This document shows, piece by piece, positions 42,724-51,896 of a stretch of 64,000 bases of DNA. Position numbers and translations under genes: made by a program. Every line of letters starts with the position of its first letter. The stretch's first letter is position 1. The stretch comes from Lachnospiraceae bacterium MA2020 (GTDB taxonomy: Bacteria; Bacillota; Clostridia; Lachnospirales; Lachnospiraceae). Below the pieces are notes generated by a model. It had not been told where the DNA came from, made no database searches, and saw only the letters and a list, made by a program, of their open reading frames with translations. Location: assembly GCA_000746015.1 (NCBI GenBank), contig KN050797.1, forward strand, positions 178,675-242,674, given 5' to 3'.

Positions 42724-43908
42724 ATGAAGTATTTTAAAGATGACAGATCAAGTGTAATTAAGTTTATTATATTTTGTGTCATTTGTTCCAGAGTAGCAAT
42801 GTTACTTTTATATATTGCTATTTTTAAGAATTATAGCATTACTGATTTTATTAATCATGTCAGTCAATGGGATGTAAAGTGGTATGAGAATATAGTAAAT
42901 GCCATAGTACATAATGATTATATGGGTTACTCGCATGTTGATGGGGATATTTATGAGCATGCTGTGTGGGCATTTTTTCCATTATATTCAATTACAATAG
43001 CTCCGTTTTATTATTTTCTATCACCATTCATGTCAATTTACCAAGTTGGTATGATGTTGAATGTTGTTTATTTTTCTTTAGCTATGTATATTGGCCACAA
43101 ATATATAATGCTGACTAGAAATGACATAAAAAGGAGTTACATTTATATTTTTTTAATGTCATTTGGCCCGTGGAATATGTATTTTTTCGTAATGTATACG
43201 GAGTCCTTATTTTTATTATTGCTTACATTATGTTTCTATTATTTAAAAAAGAAAAATTATATTTTAATGGGTGTTTTTGGAGCATTGCTGAGTGCAACGA
43301 GAAATGTCGGTGTGTTATTTGTTTTTGTAGTGCTTTTTGATACTATTAAAAATTTTATTGAAAAAAATCAAAACAAACAGGACAGGTCAGCGTTTTCTTT
43401 AATGGGAGAATACCTTAAAGAAGTTATAGATAATTATAAATTAGTACTTGGCACTTGTATGGTTCCTATGGGTCTTTTCTCTTATATAGCATTTTTGGAG
43501 CATGAGTTAGGAGATGGTTTGGCTTTTGTACATGTTCAGGCCGGTTGGAGCAGAGTTAGCGGTATAAAGTCTTTTATAATTAACATTAAAGAGGCGGCAT
43601 GGAATGTTTTTCCTCCCGATATTTTAGTTACTGCTTTTTTTGTAGCTATCGTTTTTGTAATAGTGCTTATTAAGGATAAAAGATATGAAGAGGCTGTTTT
43701 TCCTGGAATTATTTTGATTGTGGCAGGTATGAGCTCCTTCATGTCTATTCCGAGATTTATGTTGGGATCTTTTACTGTGTGTCTGGCTTTCGTCGATCAG
43801 TTATCCAAGATGTCAACGCTAAAGAAATTAGTTATCGGCTTTTTTCTTATCATATTTTCAATAACCATATATAGAGCATATTTGCTTGGAAATACTGTAT
43901 TATTTTGA
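42724..43908 (+). CDS. PIG-V-like GT-C membrane glycosyltransferase
   Basis: The 394-residue protein has about 9 helices. WDVKWYENIVN, AVWAFFPLYSI and VMYTESLFLLLLTLCFYYL with the downstream LLSATRNVGVLFVFVV match the pattern of PIG-V/GPI-mannosyltransferase-2-like bacterial enzymes. Such enzymes use a polyprenyl-phosphate sugar outside the cytosol. The donor is probably made by the DPM-like gene at 34721. The start ATG follows nine bases behind the previous stop. Codons are strongly AT-rich (ATT, TTT, ATA). Confidence 0.7.
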   Translation: MKYFKDDRSSVIKFIIFCVICSRVAMLLLYIAIFKNYSITDFINHVSQWDVKWYENIVNAIVHNDYMGYSHVDGDIYEHAVWAFFPLYSITIAPFYYFLSPFMSIYQVGMMLNVVYFSLAMYIGHKYIMLTRNDIKRSYIYIFLMSFGPWNMYFFVMYTESLFLLLLTLCFYYLKKKNYILMGVFGALLSATRNVGVLFVFVVLFDTIKNFIEKNQNKQDRSAFSLMGEYLKEVIDNYKLVLGTCMVPMGLFSYIAFLEHELGDGLAFVHVQAGWSRVSGIKSFIINIKEAAWNVFPPDILVTAFFVAIVFVIVLIKDKRYEEAVFPGIILIVAGMSSFMSIPRFMLGSFTVCLAFVDQLSKMSTLKKLVIGFFLIIFSITIYRAYLLGNTVLF

Positions 43909-43917
43909 GGTGTGTTG

Positions 43918-44085
43918 ATGAAAACTTTAAATTATGTATTATCAATTATAATGGTAGCTGTTTATCTTATCATTTTTGTGAAGGCTTTTGATACAAGCAG
44001 AGCAAATGATATATATGAAGCATACTACATTGACAAAACAATCGAAAGTATTCCATATGGGGTGAATTTGGAAAGAAAAAAATGA
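43918..44085 (+). CDS. Small membrane protein (55 residues)
   Basis: A short gene translated by hand gives MKTLNYVLSIIMVAVYLIIF, then VKAFDTSRANDIYEAYYIDK and ending GVNLERKK. It has one N-terminal helix and an outside tail of about 33 residues with several tyrosines. It lies between two GT-C genes, nine bases behind the first, and its TGA overlaps the next ATG (ATGA). The tight coupling on both sides suggests it is a real gene and may be a subunit of one of its neighbours. I do not recognise a family. Confidence 0.65.
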   Translation: MKTLNYVLSIIMVAVYLIIFVKAFDTSRANDIYEAYYIDKTIESIPYGVNLERKK

Positions 44086-45614
44086 GTATAAAACCAGATA
44101 AAACAACGATATATAAATTATTAATCCTTCTTTTTGCAATAGTGATGTCAGCGATTACTATTATTAATTATAAGTCACATTCTTTTATGTATGATGAATT
44201 ATATACGCTATCTTTTGTTAGTAAGAAAATAAGTTTTGCTGATATGATGAAAATATTCATGACAGATGAGGTAACAAATCCGCCACTTTATAATATTTTC
44301 CTGTATTATTGGTATAGGATAGTTCCGGCTAGTGAGATATGGCTGCTTATACCTAATATTATATTTTTTCTTATAGGTATTTTTATTACCGGAAGGCTTA
44401 TAACAAAAGTGAGCGGGCATATAGAGTATTCTTTGTTGATAATGATGATTGCATGGATAAACGGAAATTCATATTTGTATATGCTTTATTATCTTAGGAG
44501 TTATGCAATGCTATTTATGTTTTCTGCGGTTGTTTTATATATGTATCACAAGACAGAGAATAGTGGGAAAATCAGCGATTGTATACTACTTGGAACTTTT
44601 ATGACATGTGTAGCATTGACACATTATTATGGGATTTTTCTGGTTGCTGCATTTGGGATATATTCATTTTGGATTTTTATAATAAAAAGAAGATCATTGA
44701 TATTTTTTATACCATATATTATTTCAGGAGTATTAACCGGTATTTATCTTTTTGCTGCAACCTTAAATCGCACAAAGAGTCTTTCGTCATATTGGGCAGG
44801 TGTGCCTACGTTAAGTAGTATAGTGGATGTTTTTAATGTCTTCTTTGTTGACAAGGATGTTATAGCTATTTTTGCATTTTCAGTAATAGTTGCATTTATT
44901 ATTCGATTCTTGTTAAAGAATTTGAAAATATCAGGAGAGGAACTCAGCCTTTGGCAGATAAGCATTTGGTGCGGCTTTTTCGTGATTCTTATAGTATATA
45001 TTTATGGAAGGTATGTCAATCCAAACGGAAGTATATTCATAAGCAAATATTTTCTGGTCATATATCCTGAAATGCTTTTACTTTACGCGTTTTCACTTGA
45101 TATAATATTAGAGGCTATTTATGGATGCATTGTATCAAAGCTGGATATTCCAGAAGTGATCAGAAACGGCTTTGTGAGTGTATCGTGCTTTGGCATATGC
45201 ATTTTAACCGTTATCTCTATGTTTCGCTGGAATATCGTAGGTCGTGTAGAGGATGTTTTTAATCTTAAGCCACAGAACAGGTTAATGGCTGAATTTATTA
45301 AAGAGAATATAGATGAAAATTCAGCTGTCCTTGTTTATAGAAAAAAAGATAGTCAGTGGGATGTCCCTTATTATCCGGTAAAGGGGTTTAAGGAGTTTTA
45401 TCTTGGTGAAAAATATGAAAATATAAACATTGTATCTGAGCAGAGTGAGATAAATAAATATGATAAAATCTATTTGTGGTATACTATGTTTGCACCAGCA
45501 ATTTATAATAACTCTAAGAATACGGTTGACGAAGAAGTAGTCGCAGATATGAGTGGATTTAAGCTGATTAAAGTGAATCAAGCTGAGGGGCTTATTCAAT
45601 TTGAAAAGGATTAA
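44082..45614 (+). CDS. PMT/ArnT-like GT-C glycosyltransferase
   Basis: The 510-residue protein has about 10 to 12 helices. The first outside loop reads SFMYDELYTLSFVS, with the D-E pair typical of GT39/GT83 family enzymes, followed by EVTNPPLYNIFLYYWYRI. These residues bind a polyprenyl-phosphate sugar donor. It transfers the sugar to an acceptor outside the cytosol, which may be a glycan or protein. It has a C-terminal region of about 100 soluble residues. Its start overlaps the small gene's stop by four bases. The 64 bases after it hold no gene. Confidence 0.75.
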   Translation: MSIKPDKTTIYKLLILLFAIVMSAITIINYKSHSFMYDELYTLSFVSKKISFADMMKIFMTDEVTNPPLYNIFLYYWYRIVPASEIWLLIPNIIFFLIGIFITGRLITKVSGHIEYSLLIMMIAWINGNSYLYMLYYLRSYAMLFMFSAVVLYMYHKTENSGKISDCILLGTFMTCVALTHYYGIFLVAAFGIYSFWIFIIKRRSLIFFIPYIISGVLTGIYLFAATLNRTKSLSSYWAGVPTLSSIVDVFNVFFVDKDVIAIFAFSVIVAFIIRFLLKNLKISGEELSLWQISIWCGFFVILIVYIYGRYVNPNGSIFISKYFLVIYPEMLLLYAFSLDIILEAIYGCIVSKLDIPEVIRNGFVSVSCFGICILTVISMFRWNIVGRVEDVFNLKPQNRLMAEFIKENIDENSAVLVYRKKDSQWDVPYYPVKGFKEFYLGEKYENINIVSEQSEINKYDKIYLWYTMFAPAIYNNSKNTVDEEVVADMSGFKLIKVNQAEGLIQFEKD

Positions 45615-45678
45615 GTGCGAAAGTATGCAATTTAAAGATGCTTTAGATGAAAAGCTAAAATAAAGGAATTTGAGAAAA

Positions 45679-46641
45679 ATGAAATCAAGATATTTAGTAA
45701 CAGGGGCTACAGGTTATGTAGGTTCTATGTTCGTTAAAGATCTTTTAAATAAAGAGGCTGATATAACAGTATTAGTAAGAAATGAAGAAAAAGCAAAGGC
45801 AATGCTGGCTGAAAGTATAAAAATGCTTTTGGGTGATATTACCGATAAAAGCTTTATGGACAGTATTGATGGAGAGTATGACTATATTTTTCATTTTGCT
45901 GCTACAACCAAGTCTGCAACAATGGTATCATGTCCTGTGGAGACAGCTGATGGAATTGTTGAAGGCACAAAATATATACTGGAGCTCGCAAAACGCTGCA
46001 ATGTAAAAAGTATGGTTTATGTATCATCTATGGAAGCTTATGGTGACATTGACTGCTCAGATGGACATAGGGCAAAAGAGGATGAGCTTGGTAATATTGA
46101 TCTGTTTAGCCCACGAAGCTGTTATCCTATGGGAAAGAGAATGGCTGAGCATCTGTGCTTTTTGTATTGGAATGAATATGGAGTTCCGGTTAAGATAGCA
46201 AGACTTGCACAGACTTTTGGAAAAGGGCTATTGCCTGGTGAAAACAGGGTATTTGCGCAGTTTGCTAAATCCGTAATAGATAAAAAAGATATCGTTCTCA
46301 AGACAAGAGGCCTGTCAATGGGAAATTACTGTGAAATCACAGATGTTATACGAGGACTTCATATTTTATTGGAAAAGGGCAGTAATGGAGAAACGTATAA
46401 TCTTGTAAATGAGAATAGTACTATGCGTATCTGCGATATGGCGGAAATGGTCGCAAATGAGATTGCGCATGGTGAAATCAAAGTGGTATACGATCTTGAC
46501 GAAAGCAATGCAAGTGGGTATGCAGCAGACACAGGACTCAGGCTTTCTGGTGAAAAGATGAGAAAACTGGGCTTTGAAGCAAATATAAGCCTAAAGGAAA
46601 CATATCTTGAGATGATTGAAGAGCTCAAAGGAAAGGATTAA
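45679..46641 (+). CDS. NAD-dependent epimerase/dehydratase (extended SDR)
   Basis: The 320-residue protein starts YLVTGATGYVGSMFVKDLL (TGxxGxxG motif). It has FHFAATTKSATMV, the catalytic SSMEAYG and YPMGKRMAE (Y-x3-K), and an extended-SDR C-terminal half with NLVNENSTMRICDMAEMV. Its neighbour is the IspD/TarI-type gene nine bases downstream, so it may make or modify the sugar or alditol that becomes CDP-linked. ATG 45679 is chosen with AAGGAA upstream; TTG 45670 is possible. The 64-base gap before it is gene-free. Confidence 0.85.
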   Translation: MKSRYLVTGATGYVGSMFVKDLLNKEADITVLVRNEEKAKAMLAESIKMLLGDITDKSFMDSIDGEYDYIFHFAATTKSATMVSCPVETADGIVEGTKYILELAKRCNVKSMVYVSSMEAYGDIDCSDGHRAKEDELGNIDLFSPRSCYPMGKRMAEHLCFLYWNEYGVPVKIARLAQTFGKGLLPGENRVFAQFAKSVIDKKDIVLKTRGLSMGNYCEITDVIRGLHILLEKGSNGETYNLVNENSTMRICDMAEMVANEIAHGEIKVVYDLDESNASGYAADTGLRLSGEKMRKLGFEANISLKETYLEMIEELKGKD

Positions 46642-46649
46642 ATCAGCAT

Positions 46650-47381
46650 ATGAATATTGGAGTAATATTTGCCGGAGGCTCCGGCAGACGTATGCATAGT
46701 AAGGATAAGCCAAAGCAGTTTTTGGAGATGTATGGCAAGCCTATTATTATATATACACTTGAGCATTTTGAGAATAGTCCGGATATAGATGCTGTAGTTA
46801 TTTCATGTATCGAGGAATGGATACCGTATCTTGAGAGCCTGATCTATAAGTATAGAATTGAAAAAGTAAAAAAGATCGTTCCCGGTGGAAAGACCGGTCA
46901 GCTGTCGATATACAATGGATTGAATGCGGCTCAAGAGGTCTCTGGTGGAGATAAGTCTATCGTTTTGATCCACGATGGTGTAAGACCTCTTATCAATACG
47001 GGGTTATTATCTGACTGCATTAATTCAGTTAAGAACTATGGTAATGCGATCACTGCCGGAATTGTGACTGAGACAATAGCTGTAGTTGATGAAGAAGGAT
47101 ATGTTACAAATCTTCCTGAAAGGAAAGATTCCAGAGTTGCGAAGGCACCTCAGTGCTTTTGGCTTGATGATATCCTGACTGCTCATAATAACGCTCTGAC
47201 CGAGGGTAGAGACGATTACATCGACAGTTGTTCTATTATGAAGCACTACGGACATAGACTTCACATGATTGTTGGACCAGCGGAGAATATAAAGATTACA
47301 ACTCCGGAAGATTTTTATATAATGCGTGCATTTATTGAAGCTAAGGAAAATGCTCAGATGTATATGCCCGAAGAGCAGTAA
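46650..47381 (+). CDS. IspD/TarI family cytidylyltransferase
   Basis: The 243-residue protein begins GVIFAGGSGRRMHSKDKPKQ (CTP-binding GGxGxR and KPKQ). It also has IHDGVRPLINTGLL and APQCFWLDDILTAH, shared by IspD (MEP cytidylyltransferase) and TarI (ribitol-5-phosphate cytidylyltransferase). In a glycan cluster next to an SDR and with a LicD in the same operon, a TarI-like role making a CDP-alditol is more likely than an isoprenoid role. Family assignment between the two is inferred from context. It follows the SDR by eight bases. Confidence 0.85.
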   Translation: MNIGVIFAGGSGRRMHSKDKPKQFLEMYGKPIIIYTLEHFENSPDIDAVVISCIEEWIPYLESLIYKYRIEKVKKIVPGGKTGQLSIYNGLNAAQEVSGGDKSIVLIHDGVRPLINTGLLSDCINSVKNYGNAITAGIVTETIAVVDEEGYVTNLPERKDSRVAKAPQCFWLDDILTAHNNALTEGRDDYIDSCSIMKHYGHRLHMIVGPAENIKITTPEDFYIMRAFIEAKENAQMYMPEEQ

Positions 47382-47402
47382 AATGGAGGATAAGTATAAT
47401 TA

Positions 47403-49169
47403 ATGGGATTAGTAATGCTGAAAAAAATTAACTATGTCCTTGATAAAGGGCAGAAGTTAAATCTATTGATCTTGATGCTTGTTATCATAGGTGGATCTTT
47501 TCTTGAAACGCTTGGAGTGTCAGCTATTTTGCCGCTGGTTAATATTATTTCCAAGCCTGAGATAATAGAAGATGAAACATCTAAGTACTACTTGATCAAA
47601 AATATGCTGTCAATTCCAGATGCAAAGACATTTGTACTTGTAATGGCTATTGTGCTGATTGCAGTTTATATAATTAAGAACCTATATCTAAGCTTTATGT
47701 ATAATCTTCAATATAGGTATACGTTCAACAATCAGCGTAAAGTATCATACAGGCTTATGCAATGCTATTTAAGTCAGGATTATCTTTTCCATGTGTCTCA
47801 CAATGTAGCTGATCTTCAGCGAAACTGCAGCTCGGATGTAAATGGATTTTTTCAGGTTGTCCTCAATATCATTCAGCTTGTTACAGAAGCGTTTACATGC
47901 TTGTTCCTTGTAACTTTCCTTTTGATGCAGGATGTTGCAACTACTTTGGCAGTAGTAGTTTTGATGTCTGGTTTTATAGTGTTTTTGATCTTCTTTTACA
48001 GAAAGAAGATGACAGCATTGGGACAGAAGGGACGTGAGCTTGGAGCTATTCAGGGCAAATGGTTTTTGCAGGCATTTGGAGGCATTAAGGAGATCAAAGT
48101 TCAGAACAAGGAGCAGTATTTCCTTGATCATTATGACGAGAGCTATAGGAATTCTGTAAAGATTACACGTCAGCAGGCTGTGCTCGGTATTTTGCCAAGA
48201 CCTATCATGGAGACAGTATGTATATGTGGACTTTTAGGTTTTATGGCTGTTCGTATTTACCTTGGTGCGCCTATGACAAACTTTATTCCGATAATGTCTG
48301 TATTTGCGGTTGCTGCAGTGCGTATGCTTCCTTCGTTCAACAGAATAAGTGGATGCATAAGCATGATAATGTACAGCAAGCCTTCTTTAGATGCAGTATA
48401 TGAAGATATCCATGCGATAGAGGGACTTAGGCAGGAAGTAGTAAAGGATAATAATGATACAACAAAGATAGAGCTTGATGATGCTCTCAGATTAAAGGAT
48501 GTAACTTTTGCATATCCTTCAAAGCCGGATAAGATCATTGTTGATAAGGTTTCATTCGATATTCCGAAGAATAAGTCTATAGCACTTATAGGCCCTTCTG
48601 GTGCTGGTAAAACTACACTTGCTGACGTTATCCTTGGTGTGCTTGAGCCGCAGGAAGGTCATATATATGCTGATGATATAGATGTATATGAGCATCTTCA
48701 TTCATGGCACAAGATTGTTGGATATATTCCACAGAGCATTTATATTATTGATGATACGGTCAGAAATAACGTAGCTTTTGGTGTTGATCCATCAGAAATT
48801 GATGATGCTGAGATCTGGAGAGCACTTGAAGAAGCACAGCTTGCTGACTTTGTAAGAGAGCAGCCTCTTGGTCTTGACAGCAATATCGGTGCGGGCGGAG
48901 TGAAGATATCAGGTGGTCAGAGACAGCGTATCGGTATTGCGCGTGCACTCTACCGCAATCCTAAAGTACTCATTTTGGATGAGGCAACATCTGCACTTGA
49001 TAATGAAACAGAGTCTGCTGTTATGGAGTCAATAGAGAAACTTGCTGGTTCAAAGACCATGATCATAATCGCACACAGACTTACTACTATAAGAAATTGT
49101 GATCTTATTTATGAAGTAAAAGATGGAAAAGTCTCACCTAAGACAAAGGATGAGGTGTTTAGTAAGTAA
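47403..49169 (+). CDS. ABC transporter (PglK/WlaB-type lipid-linked glycan flippase)
   Basis: The 588-residue protein joins a six-helix membrane domain (about 1-320) to an ATPase domain. The ATPase has Walker A IGPSGAGKTTLADVIL, signature KISGGQRQRIGIARALY and Walker B LILDEATSALDNE. It starts with GSFLETLGVSAILPLVNI-type helices found in PglK and similar half-transporters that flip lipid-linked oligosaccharides. In a cluster without Wzx or a Wzm/Wzt pair it is the only candidate flippase. TGGAGGA lies 12 bases upstream. The stop overlaps the next ATG by one base. Confidence 0.88.
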   Translation: MGLVMLKKINYVLDKGQKLNLLILMLVIIGGSFLETLGVSAILPLVNIISKPEIIEDETSKYYLIKNMLSIPDAKTFVLVMAIVLIAVYIIKNLYLSFMYNLQYRYTFNNQRKVSYRLMQCYLSQDYLFHVSHNVADLQRNCSSDVNGFFQVVLNIIQLVTEAFTCLFLVTFLLMQDVATTLAVVVLMSGFIVFLIFFYRKKMTALGQKGRELGAIQGKWFLQAFGGIKEIKVQNKEQYFLDHYDESYRNSVKITRQQAVLGILPRPIMETVCICGLLGFMAVRIYLGAPMTNFIPIMSVFAVAAVRMLPSFNRISGCISMIMYSKPSLDAVYEDIHAIEGLRQEVVKDNNDTTKIELDDALRLKDVTFAYPSKPDKIIVDKVSFDIPKNKSIALIGPSGAGKTTLADVILGVLEPQEGHIYADDIDVYEHLHSWHKIVGYIPQSIYIIDDTVRNNVAFGVDPSEIDDAEIWRALEEAQLADFVREQPLGLDSNIGAGGVKISGGQRQRIGIARALYRNPKVLILDEATSALDNETESAVMESIEKLAGSKTMIIIAHRLTTIRNCDLIYEVKDGKVSPKTKDEVFSK

Positions 49170-49639
49170 TGGGTATAAGGCTACGGCATCTAAAAAAAGA
49201 AGATGCACAGTATATGCTTGAGTGGATGAAGGACGCAGATATAACGCAGTATCTTGATGGAAGTTTTGAGGATATATCATTAGACGGTTGCGAGAAGTTT
49301 ATTTTGAGTTCTGCGTTTAGGATTTCACGTCAGGATTTTGCCATTGCTGATGAAATGGATATCTACCAGGGTACAGTAAGTCTCAAAAACATTGATGATG
49401 AAGATATGACAGCGGAGTTGTCAATAGTTTTGAGAAGCTGTGCCATTGGCAGCGGTTATGCCATAGAGGCGATCAGACAGCTCAAACGTATAGCTTTTTC
49501 GGGTATAGGGCTCAAGAAGATTTTTATAAACGTTGACAGACGAAATATGAGAGCAATCCGGTTTTATGAGAAAATAGGCGCAGAAAGGATTAAGGACGAG
49601 GGAGACATCATATGCCTTTTGATAAAAAACGATCTCTGA
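49169..49639 (+). CDS. GNAT acetyltransferase
   Basis: The 156-residue protein matches the GNAT fold: a start LRHLKKEDAQYMLEWMKD, the acetyl-CoA-binding AELSIVLRSCAIGSGYAIEA region and RNMRAIRFYEKIGAERIKDE near the end. Similar enzymes in glycan clusters acetylate 4-amino sugars (PseH, VioB types). A sugar aminotransferase lies three genes downstream (51896). It starts within the ABC transporter's stop codon and overlaps the next gene by 28 bases. Confidence 0.85.
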   Translation: MGIRLRHLKKEDAQYMLEWMKDADITQYLDGSFEDISLDGCEKFILSSAFRISRQDFAIADEMDIYQGTVSLKNIDDEDMTAELSIVLRSCAIGSGYAIEAIRQLKRIAFSGIGLKKIFINVDRRNMRAIRFYEKIGAERIKDEGDIICLLIKNDL

Positions 49640-50451
49640 CAGTTTATATATGTGTTGCCCTGGGGGTTTTTTGTATGATGTATTTCTATATCCCTAGTAT
49701 TATAAGGATAGATTTTACCTCATGCAGTTTTCCTATTTTTCTTGCCGGTGCGATCACTGTTCATTTTTTTAAGGCACTGAGGCTTTATATTATTTTATTG
49801 GGATATGGTATTTCATTCAGGCAGTTCTTGCATATTTATGCGAGAACTACTTTTGTCAATCTGATTTTTCCATTTAAGTCGGGAGAGTTTTTTAGAGGCT
49901 ACTACATTGGGAATCAAGTAAATAGCTACTATAACGGATATATGATAACCATTGCGGACAGATTTGCCGATACATGTGCTTTGATATCGTGTGTTGTAGC
50001 TGCGTGTACATTAGGATATATGAAGTTTTCTAATATCTATGTCTTCTTCACATTGTTTCTTATTCTGATATTGATGGCATATTGGCTCTTTGAGCCACTT
50101 TATGATTATTGGAATCATTTTTTGATCATAAAGAAAGGAACTAAGAAAAGGCTGAATGCATTAAAAGCTCTTGAAATACTAAAAAAAGCTTTTTTGCGAT
50201 TGAAGTCTGTGATTGGTGGACGTTTTATTATTCTATATATCTTGTCTGTATTTGCATGGACAAGTGAAACTGTAATGCTGCATAGCGTGTTTGGAGGACA
50301 GCTTGGCGGCATGAGTATATACTTAAATGAAATAATGACAGATGAAAGTATCACAGAAAATATTGTATATGTTGTTGCAAGTATTACGGTTTTTGCCATT
50401 ATAGAGATTGTTGCTTTGATCATTCCGAAAGTGAAGAGTGTAAACTTATGA
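49612..50451 (+). CDS. LPG-synthase-TM/UPF0104-like membrane protein
   Basis: The 279-residue protein has about 7 helices. The core reads FFKALRLYIILLGYGISFRQ and FVNLIFPFKSGEFFRGYYIGN, which matches the conserved P-F-x-x-G-E-x-x-R region of the lysylphosphatidylglycerol synthase transmembrane family (AglD/UPF0104 type). Some relatives act as flippases or transferases of lipid-linked sugars. Its exact role is unknown. It overlaps the GNAT gene by 28 bases and the next gene by four, so it is firmly part of the operon. Confidence 0.75.
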   Translation: MPFDKKRSLTVYICVALGVFCMMYFYIPSIIRIDFTSCSFPIFLAGAITVHFFKALRLYIILLGYGISFRQFLHIYARTTFVNLIFPFKSGEFFRGYYIGNQVNSYYNGYMITIADRFADTCALISCVVAACTLGYMKFSNIYVFFTLFLILILMAYWLFEPLYDYWNHFLIIKKGTKKRLNALKALEILKKAFLRLKSVIGGRFIILYILSVFAWTSETVMLHSVFGGQLGGMSIYLNEIMTDESITENIVYVVASITVFAIIEIVALIIPKVKSVNL

Positions 50452-51896
50452 AAAGGATCGTTGTATATGACAATTGCATAAAACCAAATGAGATAATAAG
50501 AGAAGTCATTGGCGATAAGGGTTTTGGAGATGTCGTAGTAAAGCGAAGGAAGCTGTCTGATACATATTTTGAAAAGATTGGATTTTTGAGTCCGTATGTT
50601 AAGATCAGCTTTGATAATCCTTACGATATAGAGCAGTTTTTGGAAAAAGCAGAGGCCCCTGAAGACGCTAAAGTCATCCATTGTTTTTCTGATCACATCG
50701 TGCTTGATGAAACTGAGCTTGAATACACTTTTCAAAAGTTGGATTTCATTAACGAAAATGTACGTGCAGTTAAAGATAAGCGCAGTGTTGCTCTGATGTT
50801 TAAGAGTATTTCAGAGTATCTCATTTTTCTGAGAAAGTTATTGCGACATGGCATCGATCAGACAGTAAGTGAATATGAGTTTATTGAAACGCCGGTTGAC
50901 GGAGTTGCTTTTATCGGAGATATTATCAATTTTATACAATGCATTACGGGCAATTTTGATTCCAGATATTTCAATTCACTTAAAGGTGATGAGTTCTGCA
51001 TTAGAAAGTATTCGACCAATAAGGTGAAAATTGAAAGTGAATACCGCTATTGGCAGCTTCTGCCTCAGAATATGAAGCGATGGGTAGTAATGCCATATGA
51101 TTATAAAGATGATGGTGAATGCTCGAGCTATGCAATGGAACGTCTTTACATGACTGATGTTGCAATAAAGTGGGTACATGGCTCAATAGGGATTGATGAA
51201 TTTTCTACACTTTGTGATATGTATTTTGCTTTTTATAATGAAAGAAGCAAAAAAGAGATCACAAAAGAGCAGTACATGAGTAAAAATAGAGAACTCTATG
51301 TAGAAAAAGTCAGGGAAAGGATCGAAGATTTAAAGAAGCTTAAAGAATATGATAAAATTCGTGGGATTATAGCTTCTGATGAGCATCTGGTTGATATTGA
51401 TCTTATTTTTGAAAGATATCTTGATTTAAAAGACAGGATTGAAAAATCTTCCGAATGCAATTATGTTTCTGTCATTGGCCATGGAGATCCTTGTTTTGCA
51501 AATGCGATGTATAATCGTTCTACGCATACATTGAAGTTTATAGATCCAAAGGGTGCACTTACAGAAGAAGAATTATGGACAGATCCATATTATGACATTG
51601 CAAAATTAAGTCATTCGGTTTGTGGCAACTATGATTTCTTTAACAATGCACTTTTTGATATCAATCTTGATGAAACATTTACACATAGAATAAATATTCC
51701 ATTTGACAATTCACCCTATAAAGATGTATTTTGTGAAAAGGTGACAGCAAATGGATATGATTACTTAAGGGTACGCTTATATGAGGCATCTTTATTTTTG
51801 TCGATGCTCCCTTTACACATAGACTATCCTCATAAAGTACTTGGATTTATTATTAATGCTGTGAATATATTAGATGAGATAGGAGCAAACTTATAA
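50448..51896 (+). CDS. APH/choline-kinase-like phosphotransferase with unknown N-terminal domain
   Basis: The 482-residue protein has an N-terminal region (about 1-215) that I do not recognise. The C-terminal region has the kinase motif VIGHGDPCFANAMYN near residue 345 and LKFIDPKGALTEEELWTDPY near 365, the catalytic loop and metal site of the aminoglycoside phosphotransferase/choline kinase superfamily. It probably phosphorylates a small alcohol or sugar that is later activated with CTP. The IspD/TarI-like gene and LicD in this cluster fit that. It overlaps neighbours by four bases upstream and one base downstream. Confidence 0.72.
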   Translation: MKRIVVYDNCIKPNEIIREVIGDKGFGDVVVKRRKLSDTYFEKIGFLSPYVKISFDNPYDIEQFLEKAEAPEDAKVIHCFSDHIVLDETELEYTFQKLDFINENVRAVKDKRSVALMFKSISEYLIFLRKLLRHGIDQTVSEYEFIETPVDGVAFIGDIINFIQCITGNFDSRYFNSLKGDEFCIRKYSTNKVKIESEYRYWQLLPQNMKRWVVMPYDYKDDGECSSYAMERLYMTDVAIKWVHGSIGIDEFSTLCDMYFAFYNERSKKEITKEQYMSKNRELYVEKVRERIEDLKKLKEYDKIRGIIASDEHLVDIDLIFERYLDLKDRIEKSSECNYVSVIGHGDPCFANAMYNRSTHTLKFIDPKGALTEEELWTDPYYDIAKLSHSVCGNYDFFNNALFDINLDETFTHRINIPFDNSPYKDVFCEKVTANGYDYLRVRLYEASLFLSMLPLHIDYPHKVLGFIINAVNILDEIGANL

